Source of the DNA: Nymphaea colorata
Lineage: Eukaryota > Streptophyta > Magnoliopsida > Nymphaeales > Nymphaeaceae
Assembly (NCBI RefSeq): GCF_008831285.2
Contig: NC_045145.1
Coordinates: 5,206,802-5,270,801, forward strand
Reading direction: 5' to 3'
Length of the DNA stretch: 64,000 nucleotides
Shown here: positions 25,529 to 34,749 of the stretch, in pieces
Numbering within the stretch: the stretch's first letter is position 1
Layout: each line of letters begins with the position of its first letter
Position numbers and translations under genes: made by a program
The notes under the pieces: generated by a model
The model's database searches: none
What the model was told of the DNA's origin: nothing
What the model saw: only the letters and a program-made list of their open reading frames with translations

Positions 25529-26119
25529 TAAGGTTGGGCATCGGGCCGGGAAAATCCCGGCCCGGGCCCGACAGGCCGGCTCGGCGGCGGCCCGGTCGGC
25601 CCGACTACCTCCCCGGCTCCCTTCCCCCCTTCCCGTCTCCCTCCAGCCTCCCCCTTCTCCTTCCCCTTCCCTCCTTCCCGTCTCCCTCCCCCTTCCCCTG
25701 GAGTTTCAGCGAGAGATTTGCCATTGCTTCAGAGGAGACACAGGAAGGCGGCGACGACGATGATGAATTTTTCCCCCTTTTTTCCCTCTTTTTCCAAGCC
25801 TTTTTCAAGGTTTTCTGCAAAAACGGACGAAACTTGTATACCCATCGTCATTTGCAGTTGATAAAGGAGGTGTCGGTATTCTGGTTGGGGTTGGTTCTCC
25901 CCTGAGCCGCCATGACCATGTTGATGTTTCCGTTGGGGAGTCTTGTAGTTCTGGAAGACGGACGCGGCGTTGCCGAAGATGAAGTCGACGGTGCCGTTTC
26001 GGACGCCATGCCGTCGACTGACCTGAGGTCTGAGCCACTGAGGAGAGGTTCGACGGACGCCGTGACAGTCGCGACGAAGCCGGGCCGGGCTGGCCGGCCC
26101 GGCCCGATACCCACCCTTA
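25529..26119. mobile_element. hAT-like non-autonomous element with captured gene fragment
   Basis: A 591-bp insertion interrupts the LINE. The left end reads TAAGGTTGGGCATCGGGCC and the right end, reversed, reads TAAGGGTGGGTATCGGGCC: terminal inverted repeats of about 22 bp with two mismatches. The flanking 8-mers are GACCCAGG (25521-25528) and GACCAAGG (26120-26127), an 8-bp target duplication with one mismatch, the hAT signature. TA(A/G)GG-TGGGCATCGGGCC termini are a known kind among plant hAT elements. No transposase is present. The interior contains a CT-rich block and a minus-strand pectin methylesterase fragment. Confidence 0.82.
25866..26040 (-). pseudogene. Pectin methylesterase fragment captured in hAT-like element
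   Basis: The minus strand encodes VRNGTVDFIFGNAASVFQN (about 25985-25930). After a frameshift it reads NMVMAAQGRTNPNQNTDTSF (about 25920-25870). GTVDFIFGNA with its catalytic Asp, and AQGRTDPNQNTG, are diagnostic of plant pectinesterases (family CE8), in the correct order and spacing. The fragment is only about 55 codons, lacks the start and the C-terminal half, and contains a frameshift, so it makes no enzyme. Its position inside intact inverted repeats shows that it was carried by the transposon. Confidence 0.85.
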
Positions 26120-26373
26120 GACCAAGGAGACAACCGGGCCCTGCTCATAGATAATTCTTCTTTCCCCTCCTCGCTTCCAGTGAAGGGCAAGCAAGTGCAA
26201 AGCAACATTCTGTCTACTCCATCTAGCTAGGACCTCACTATAGAAGTCGATCCTGGCGAGTTGAGTGCTGATAGCAAGCCTGCCCCTTCCGTACTGAAGG
26301 GAGAAATAGAATCTCTCATGGCTGATCCTCATCTGCCTTGTTGATTGAATGTACTGCCCTTCCGCCCCTTCCT

Positions 26374-29030
26374 TTTATGAAGATCTTGAATCAGAATATC
26401 AAAGGGTTGATCCGAAAGGAAGCCCAACGTGCAGTTTATAATTCCTTATATGAGAAAAGTCTTGACATAGTGTTTTTACTAGATTCTATGCTTTCTGGTA
26501 CTCACATGGCTACTTTCTTTAATAGACATGGCAAGTATAATTTTGTTTTAATCCACGATCAAGCGGATGGTCGGGCTCGTGTTATTGCGGGATGGAACCC
26601 CACAACTGTCCGAGGTGTAGACATTATTCTCTGCAGGGATTGGATCGGTCTTATTGCCAATGAGCGTAATGGGTCCCCAACTTTTGCTACCTTCGGGGTC
26701 TACCTTCACCCTCACCGGCTCACCCGTCAAGCTACTCTTCGTACACTTAGCAACTCTTTCAGAAACTTGGTCCTCTCTATTGTTGTGATTGAGGACTTTA
26801 ATGCAGTCAGAGACAACAATGATAAAAGTGGTCGAGCCCCTAATTCCTCTTCTTGCAATGACTTCAATCAGTTCATAGCAGACAATAACCTCAGCATTGT
26901 TGACGACCCCCAGCGACATTTGACCTGGAGCAATAATAGGAAAAACTCGGCTACGATCTTGTGTAAATTGGACTGGGCAATGGTCAATGCCGCTTGGGTG
27001 CTTCAAGTTGGGGATCAGAATAGTCTTCAAATTTTACCAAAGGGTGCTTCAGACCACAGTGCTCTGGTGCTCCGCTCTGTTAAAGCCTCTTACAGGAATC
27101 CTTTAAGAGGTCAATTTAAGTTTAAGTTCCTTAAGAATTGGAGCCTGAGAGGTGAATGCGAGAAAGTCATTCAAGAAGGTTGGAGCTATCAAGCCCCAGG
27201 GTATGCCTTCATTCGTGTTCTAGTCAAGCTTGAGGTTACTCACAGTAAACTTACGGCTTGGAATCGTCTGCATTATGGGAATATTCCTCAAAAAATTGAC
27301 TCCCTTCAAAAAGAGCTAGATGTTGTTTAATTAAGAATGGATAGTGGGGACTTATCCTTATCTGACCTCGAGTGTTGCGTCAGACTTGAGTTGCAAGCTA
27401 CTTTAAAGGAAGAAGAGTTGCTATGGGCCCAAAAAGCCAGAATTAATTGGCTAAAAAATGGTGACCGTAACACGAAATTTTCTCAACAGGTTGCATCCGA
27501 GAGGAAATCTAGGCAGTCTCTCTTTGTTATATCTGTGGGGACCTTACCATTGAGGCTCATGACCAGATCAATGATGAATGTACCAAATTCTTTAAAGCGC
27601 TCCTATGTGAAGATGTTGCCACTGGGTCTATGTTTGATCATTTAAGCACTAGTCCCATTGTTTCTAGAGAAGAAAATCTAAAACTCCTTGCTCCTATCTC
27701 AAACTCAGAAATCAAACATGCAGTCTTTAGTTCTAAGGCTGATAGTGCCCCAGGACCTGACGGCTTCTCGGCTTTCTTCTACCAACGCTATTGGCACATT
27801 GTTGGAGACGACGTCACCAGGGCGATTAAGGGATTCTTTGAAATAGGTCGCCTAGTTAAGAAGATCAACAGATTCATTCTAGTGCTTATCCCTAAGCATC
27901 AAGGCACTTGCTCACCACAACACCTTAAGCCAATTGCACTCTGTAACTCTCTTTATAAATTCATCACCAAAGTCATTTGCTTTCGTATGAGACCTGTCCT
28001 AGCTAGAATTATTGCGGATTCTCAGGGAGCCTTTACCAAGGGCAGGAAATTACAGGATCAAGTTGCCATGGCTCACGAGGTTGTAAATTCCATGTTTGTC
28101 TATTATGCTCCGTCAGTGTGCTGCCAATTGGATTTATCAAAGGCCTATGATCGAGTGAACTAGAATTTTCTTCGAAACTCCCTTCTCTCACTGGGCTTTT
28201 ATGATACTTGAATTAAGCACATTATAACATGGGTCTCAATAGCTTCAATTGTGATTTCAGTAAATGGTGTGGTGGGTCAATACTTTCATAGCACTCGTGG
28301 CCGCAGACAAGGTGACCCAATGTCACTCCTCCTCTTCATTGGTATCATGGAGTGTCTCCATAGGCGTATTCTGCATAATGTAAATACTAATAAGCTTTGC
28401 GGGCCAACTATACCAAGGGTCGGGAAAGCGCCTGTGGAACTATTCTTTGCTGATGACATAATTTTCTTCCTCCCACTTAAAGTGAAGTTTCTTCAAGAAA
28501 TTAAAGGTATTATGAAGGATTTCGAGATGAAAGTTGGTATGAAAGTTAATGATGCTAAGTCGAGAATGGTAACTTTCAATGCCCATGAAGACTTGAGCAA
28601 CTTTGTTGTGGCCTCTACAGGCTGGCCCCTAGCCTCCCTTCCTCTTATTTACCTTGGGCTCCCCCTTTTTGTTGGAAAATTTAGCCCAGATCTTTGCCAA
28701 CCCCTTATCGTGAAAGCTCAAAGGAAGCTGGCAGCATGGAAGGCGTCGCTACTATCTTATGCGGGCAGACTATGCTTACTTCAATCCTCTTTTATACTTC
28801 TAATATTTTTTTGTGTTCCCCCTTCAAACTTCCAAAAAAGATTATTCAGGTTCTCGAGTCCCTTGCAGCTAATTTTTTATGGGCCTCTAACCTTGGATGC
28901 TGCAAACAACATTTAGTTGCATGGAATAAACTTTGTAGACCGAAAGGAGAGGGTGGTGTGGGGCTTAGAAGCATTAAAGATCTTAACAGAGCCTGCTTAG
29001 GAAATCTTGCTCTGTAGGTCGGTCATACAA
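26374..29030 (+). pseudogene. LINE ORF2: endonuclease and reverse transcriptase, first part
   Basis: The endonuclease/exonuclease/phosphatase domain begins MKILNQNIKGL (about 26374), includes VIEDFNAVRDNNDKSGR (usual GDFN is EDFN here), LDWAMVN and GASDHSALVL. A stop at 27328 precedes QARINWLKNGDRNTKFSQQ. The reverse transcriptase follows after a frameshift near 27540: SAPGPDGFSAFFYQ, LIPKHQGTCSPQHLKPIALC, SQGAFTKGRKLQDQ, LDLSKAYDRVN, then a TAG and a TGA. It continues GRRQGDPMSLLLF and the catalytic FADDIIFFLP (about 28440-28470). Another frameshift near 28830 leads to NFLWASNLGCC and GGVGLRSIKDLNRACLGNLA, where the Harbinger-like insertion begins soon after. At least five inactivating lesions are visible. 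Confidence 0.88.
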
Positions 29031-29111
29031 CTTCTTCTTGGGGCTTCCCTTGCCTCTAAGAATATCTCAGCAACCACAGCCTATGGATACGTAAGAGGTC
29101 GTTTGATGGCC

Positions 29112-29131
29112 ACAGGACACGCGTGTCCTGT
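29112..29131. repeat. Perfect 20-bp palindrome near left Harbinger terminus
   Basis: ACAGGACACGCGTGTCCTGT, fully self-complementary, 17 bp inside the left end. It is a candidate transposase-binding or hairpin site. Confidence 0.85.
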
Positions 29132-31782
29132 TTTGTTGATTTTTTCATCAAACGTTGGACATAGGATAGGCTGGACAGGACGGACGACTGAACTAGGGTA
29201 TAAATAATTTTTTGGTTCCATCCTGTTCCGAGCTAACCCTCGAAACAAACAAGACAAAAACTTCGTCTGCCGCCCCCGACAACCACGACCCCAACCCGAG
29301 CTTTCGATGCCATCTCCTTCTCCTCCACCTCTTCCCCCATCTCCCCTGCCTTTCTCCTCTTCTCCGCCCCCAAGCTGCCTTTCTCCTCCATCTCCGCCCT
29401 CGTCTCCGCCCCCGAGCTGCCCCTAGGCCTTCCTGTTTCTCTCCTTCCCCTTGGTCGTCCGAGCTGCCCCTAGCCCTTCTTGTTTCTCTCCTTCTCCTCT
29501 GTCTCTGTTGGAGGGTGACCACCGCAGCATCGCTTGCAGCTTCTCAACGGGCGTCCTCAAGCAAATCCTCAGCAGGGTGTCTTCCAGCGGGTCCTAAGCA
29601 GCGGCATTCAGCAAGGCAGGGTGACCATTGCATTCCAGGTACGGGTCTATTCCCATCTCTTACACACTCTCTCTCTCTCTTTCCTCTCTCTATTGTTCGA
29701 TCCTATTGCTAAAGCTCCTTTTGCATTTGTTGTAAATGGCAACGATTACTGGATTTAGGCTTTTTACTACAGAATGGAAGATGCTCCCAAAATGTTTGTG
29801 GAAAAGCCTGACCGACATCTTGTGTCATGATAAGCACCGTGTGCACAGTGAAATGTCTGTGCACATGTATGTTGTCTCTTTGACATGGGAAACCCTTGTC
29901 CTGAAATGCTTGATCCGATTACAGTGCAGGACCAAACAAGGGAGAAAATTGGCATCATGACAGAACCCAGGCACATCCACAATGACATGCACGGAGGTGG
30001 ATTCAGATTCAATCACATACAGCTCATGTTTTCAAGGTTTTCGTAACTTCTAATACATTTTTATGGCATTTCCATTAATTTCATTTTCAACATTTTATTG
30101 GTTCAAAAATAAAGGAAAATGTTTTACCCTGCTTTCTGAAACACGCTCTAGTTGACAAGCCAAAGCCACGTCAGTCAGTTAACATATCATGTGACATGGA
30201 TGTGGATATATAATCATGATATAAGCACACAGTATACATGGATCAAAGCTCACCTGATCTACCACTTAAAATTAAATTTCCAGCACACCAAAGTGTTTTT
30301 AGTTCATGGGTCACTAGGTAACTAGAGATTTTAATTTTGTGGAGCCAGTGTTTTGAATTATGAACCACTATAGCGAACTTGATGACCATTCTGCAATAAG
30401 ATGGACAGTTGCAGAAAACAGCAGTAACATCTAAAGAGAAAGACAATGCGCTGTCAAAACAATGAACAAAAGGTATGAGAATGAGGAACTTAAAAAACAT
30501 AGCAAGTTAATGCACATATCTACACAACTCAATCCACACAAATATAAACAACAAAAATTTTCATAAGAAACTCACTGCTCTTTGGCCCCCAATCTCCCTA
30601 GCATGTAGATGAGGATACTCAAATTGGTTATCAGCACAAGAATAAATATACGATATCATCATGGTGCCTTCAGATTGGTGTCTGTAACATGGCATATAAT
30701 ACTCTGGGTAGTCATCCAAATAATCATTCTTTTTTGTGTGGAAGGGAGGAAGAGAGTTGTTATTCTATCGCAAAGTTGCCAAGGTCACATGGAGACAAGT
30801 GTGCAAAGTTTGACAGGAAGGGAATTCCCTGTATGGAAATTCAACGGGGAATTAGATTTTGGTTTGGTTAAGTTTGAAAGGGTGTTGTTGTAATTTTCTG
30901 TTACTACAGCATTGCCCTAAACTCCATGTTAAAAAGAGTCAGCATTTTTTGCATTTTTGTTTTGTTCAAATAGTAGAGGTCCAGTGCTTGAATGTAGGAA
31001 GGCCCTTAGTCTCTCTTGACCATATAAATCCTTATGTTTTGTATGTTTTCTTCTTTTCTTGAGAGGGCATGGCTCTTAGCACACAAGGATACCATCCAAG
31101 TTCCCTTGGGTGATCAATTGGCAAGGCCGTTGGTCCTTAATTTTGAAATTGTTACGTGTACTAGTAGAGTAACCATGGGAATTGAATGAGTTGCAAATCG
31201 ATTTGATTCATTGCCCAATACAAGGTACTATGTGTCATAAACTACATATTTACTTTTTATTATTTTATGATGGTTTTAAAATTTTCCTTATTTGTTTTTT
31301 ATACTTTTAATTTTGAAAAATGTATACAATAATATTGTTTACTGATTCATAACCTGGTCAGTGATTTGAATTGGCGAATTCACTGACAGGCTAGCTTTGT
31401 AGTTTGGTAGATACAATTCAATTCTTGATTTTATTTTACAACATTGAATCAAATATCTGGTTCACACTCCTTCAATGTTCGTGATATTGAAATGAACTTT
31501 TTTCCTTTTCACTATTATTATATTTTTCAACGAGGCATATGGAGTGTACTTCAACAACAGGTTGCATATTAGCTAGCTGGAGGGTTCCAGTTGTTAAAAC
31601 TCTTAAGATTCCACCAGACTTAACCAGAAGTATTCTCAGTTTTGGCCTTCACCGCAAAAGACAAAGAATGCCTTCAATTAGTTCAATTAGACTTCTGTTT
31701 TCTTCCTCTTATTGTATACAAAATTGGTTTCTTTGTCGCCTTCGTAGGCCATGACAGGCTTTAATGGCCACTAGCATGGATC

Positions 31783-32152
31783 AAGAATTTGAATTTCGAG
31801 CAAAATGCAACAACATTTGAAATAGATCTAGTTGGTGGTGCATTGAATGGTAAATTGAATCCACCAAAAGCTCGGCTCCTAGAATGAGTTAACATTGCCA
31901 TTGTGTGGGAGGGAATAAACTTTGTTGTTCCATATTGCTGCAACATTCTCCTCAACATTCTGCCAATAGGTGACTTGGATTTATCATCTGGTAGCAGATT
32001 CTTGATGACTGAAGGCTCAAGTGGCTTAATCGCATCTAGCACAAGTGAGTACTCGCCAACTTCCATCTCTAGATCTATAAATTTGAGATTTTGTTCTAAT
32101 TGGTCTAGAATCAAGTCACCATATGTAAATTTGAGTTTGTCTCTTTTGCCTA
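31783..32152 (-). other. Exon-like open segment inside the Harbinger-like element
   Basis: On the minus strand, TTCTAG (acceptor-like, just above 32152) is followed by about 115 open codons of ordinary protein composition. They include LEMEVGEYSLVLDAIKPLEP, SVIKNLLPDDKSKSPIGRML and RRMLQQYGTTKFIPSHTM. I do not recognise the family and see no Harbinger protein motif. It may be a captured host exon or a transposon-specific gene piece. No start codon or downstream exon was established. Confidence 0.35.
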
Positions 32153-33059
32153 GAATTGCATTATGTAAGTTTGAATTTACCTGTTTTTTGCTTAATTTTC
32201 ATGTATATGCTTGCATTTTTGTGGTTTATTTATGTTTGGCTAGAATTGTCATATGCCAACTTGAATTTTTTGAATTTATATGCTTTTTTGCTAAAATTTC
32301 ACATATGTGAGGTTGAGTTTTTCTCTACGCACATGAACTGAAGCATGTTTCTTTAGAACTGATAAGACATGTCACAAGGCATATATTTTTGCTTTACAAA
32401 TTTTTATTTATGGTGATCAGACGTGCAATCGATGCGTCCTCTGTCAGGCCTTTGATGAGATTAGCAGCTTCATGTTTTAACATTGAATGAATGTCGCCGG
32501 TGTCCTTTCCCCCTAGAATTTGGCGTCAAGGAATCATGTGTTCCTGTTGATTTTGAAGGGTACATCAACAACAGCTCTTGGCCACACAGTTCATCTGAGT
32601 TTGACGAATCTCTACATTTCAAGTACTACATGAGTATGTGATCATAGCTGCTACAGAAGAATGCGTAACCCATGGCCTATACGCAATGCCCAAGAAAAAG
32701 AGAAAGAGCGAGAGAGGAAACAGACAACCTTGGTTGCTTACCATTTGTCGTCATGAAGGCAGAGCCTTTTCTTCAGCGTTTTATTGAAGAACAGAAGAGC
32801 AAGAAGAAAAAAAAAAAAAAGAAGGAAATTGTAATGTTGCCTACTCTTGTCTCTATGTGTCCCAATCACATATCATAGACGAAATTTTGTTTTTTATAAT
32901 GATTATAAAATTTCTGAAGTGAATATAGTGATTATTTGGTCGTTTGATATATATTATCAAATTTGTTTACTTGAATTTGAGTTTGAATATAATGTCATAT
33001 TGCATCGGAACCATTGACATCCCTCTTAAAACCCAAAGAGGTTCACGAGAAAATCCCTC

Positions 33060-33264
33060 TTAAAACAAACGTCAGACAGGACAGACAAAACAGACAGAAA
33101 AGACATACGTGAAACAAACGCTGGACAGGATGAATGTGGTGTTCTGTTCTTAAAATCATCAAACGGTAGACAAAGAACACTATTGTCCATGAAGACAGGA
33201 CAGTAATGTAATGGACAGGACGTCCTGTCTGTCCTGTCCTAATGGACAGCAATCAAACGACCTC
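33060..33264. repeat. GGACAGGAC-rich subterminal region, right Harbinger end
   Basis: GACAGGACAGACAAAACAGA, CTGGACAGGATGAA and a perfect 16-bp palindrome GACAGGACGTCCTGTC (33214-33229) are followed by CTGTCCTGTCC. The same word dominates the left end (GGCTGGACAGGACGG, about 29170), so these are subterminal repeats of the element. Confidence 0.75.
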
Positions 33265-33267
33265 TAA

Positions 33268-34192
33268 GGGTAAGGCAAAAGATTCTTGGCTCTGGAGAGG
33301 TATAGAATGGGGTTGAGATGCCATTAAAAAGGATGTTAGATGGTCTGTGGGAAATGGATCTACAACTCGAGTATGGTTGGATGATTGAGGGGAGGACATT
33401 TTGTTGTTCAAAGTCTCTTCCTTTGAGTTCAATGCTTTAGCGGCCATGCGTGCATTTTCTGTTGCAGAGTTAAAACTTACCATTCAACACAACTTAGATG
33501 CTAAGCGATTGGCTAAGGATGTTCTTTCCCATCTAAGCTCTATCCACCTTTTTCAATCTCCTGATTCGTGGCAATGAAAGGGCTTAAATTGGGATAACGT
33601 TTCTTGGCAGCTTATTTGTGAGGACATCAAGAAGAAAGGGAACCTTTTCTATTGGAAAAAGACTATCTGGGATGCTGCGATTCCACCAAGGGCCCAATGG
33701 AACGGATACATCACGAGCGAAGGAAAGTTGAGCACTATGAACAACCTCCAACGTAGAGGGTTTCATCTGCCGAATTGATGCCTTCTTTGTCTTTCTGATA
33801 AGGAGTCTATTAATCACCTGTTTTTTCATTGTCCGGTCACTACTGGCCTGTGGCATCTCATCCTTATAAAATTCTAAAAACCCTATGTCACTTTGAGATC
33901 ATTTCTGCAAGGTAGTGGTGGATCGCCTCCTCTTTCAAGAGGGGATAGTTGAGCTGGTGCTGGCGAATTACCTTTCCAGTAGTAATCTGGAAAATTTGGA
34001 CTTGGAGAAACTCAATAGTTTTTGAAGATCATCTTGTTTGTGCAAAACAAAATATTGACAAAATGTGGAAGGAGTGTTCGTTGTTCTATCAATCTCTCAA
34101 TTCGCCACCAGATCAAAGAAGGGAGATTTCTCTTTGGGTTAAAACAAGCTTTCTTTCGAGCCTAAGTCTCCTTAAAGCAGATTATGTCTAAT
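33268..34192 (+). pseudogene. LINE ORF2 C-terminal region (zf-RVT)
   Basis: The LINE resumes with GKAKDSWLWRGIEWG, WSVGNGSTTRVWLDD (the standard block after the reverse transcriptase) and FYWKKTIWDAAIPPRAQWNG. The zinc-binding CLLCLSDKESINHLFFHCPV follows, then WKIWTWRNSIVFE. Several in-frame stops (after WG, DD, WQ and LPN) and frame shifts are present. The block order is that of the plant LINE ORF2 C-terminus. The 3' UTR extends to 34735. Confidence 0.85.
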
Positions 34193-34735
34193 TCCAATAG
34201 CTACTTTGAAATTGGGTGATTTTGTTAAAGTTGGGGCACTGATCTCTACCAAAAGGCAGATTCGAAACAAGGAAGGGCTTCTAGGTTTCCTTTTCACGTT
34301 CACTTCCCAACCACCCTTCCATGAAACTACTAGCTTGAAACACTTATTGTCCATTATGCAGATTGAGGGGCAGAGTATGCAGGTTCTTTCTAGCAACATG
34401 CAGTGGGTTAAATTTATGTGGCAGGCGATCCGTAGTCAAACTCAACTTCCTCCAGGCTTCCACAACATAAGTAGGTTGAAGTCGCATCTCAAGTTCAGTT
34501 GTCGTAACCCCTTTAAAGAACTGGGTATCCTTTTGTCTTATTCCTTGCAATCCAATGTTATCCTTCATTGAGACCCCTCCTCTCGTGGATGGATGTTGAA
34601 CTCGTCGCTTAGCCCTGCACCTTAAGTCACGCTTTTGGGTTTCTTTCTTGTGTACATTCCTTCCACAATTTTGTATTTTTTGTATCCTTTGTTCATATCT
34701 CAATAAAATGGTCCCCAGCAAAATTGCATTGGAAC

Positions 34736-34749
34736 TACATATATATGTC
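34736..34749. repeat. LINE target-site duplication, right
   Basis: TACATATATATGTC, identical to 23893-23906. The length fits target-primed reverse transcription. Confidence 0.8.

Larger units (their letters stand above)
29095..33264. mobile_element. PIF/Harbinger-like element, 4.17 kb, no transposase seen
   Basis: The left end reads GAGGTCGTTTGATGGCC and the right end, reversed, reads GAGGTCGTTTGATTGCTG. They are flanked by TAA (29092-29094) and TAA (33265-33267), the target duplication of PIF/Harbinger. LINE ORF2 coding resumes directly after it, proving the insertion. Both ends contain GGACAGGAC-rich palindromes. A CT-rich leader (29220-29720) is followed by AT-rich DNA with exon-like pieces (29840-30030 plus; 31783-32152 minus). 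No DDE transposase or Myb/SANT ORF is recognisable, so it is probably non-autonomous or has captured host sequence. Confidence 0.85.
23907..34735 (+). mobile_element. L1-like LINE with two nested DNA transposons
   Basis: The element is flanked by a perfect 14-bp duplication, TACATATATATGTC (23893-23906 and 34736-34749). It carries ORF1 (DUF4283 plus zinc knuckle), then ORF2 with endonuclease, reverse transcriptase and a zf-RVT-type C-terminal region, all on the plus strand. It is split by a hAT-like element at 25529-26119 and a Harbinger-like element at 29095-33264. Subtracting both leaves about 6.05 kb, the usual length of a plant full-length L1-like LINE. It ends CAAAATTGCATTGGAAC after an AATAAAATGG signal, without a clear poly(A). 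Stops and frameshifts in both ORFs make it inactive. Confidence 0.9.

Noticed and set aside
25378-25905. Long plus-strand frame at 25378-25905
   Set aside because: It crosses the hAT-like insertion boundary at 25529 and joins LINE ORF1 sequence to CT-rich transposon DNA; an accidental fusion.
26548-27030. 160-codon minus-strand frame opposite the LINE endonuclease
   Set aside because: It is antisense to clear endonuclease motifs on the plus strand; a shadow frame.
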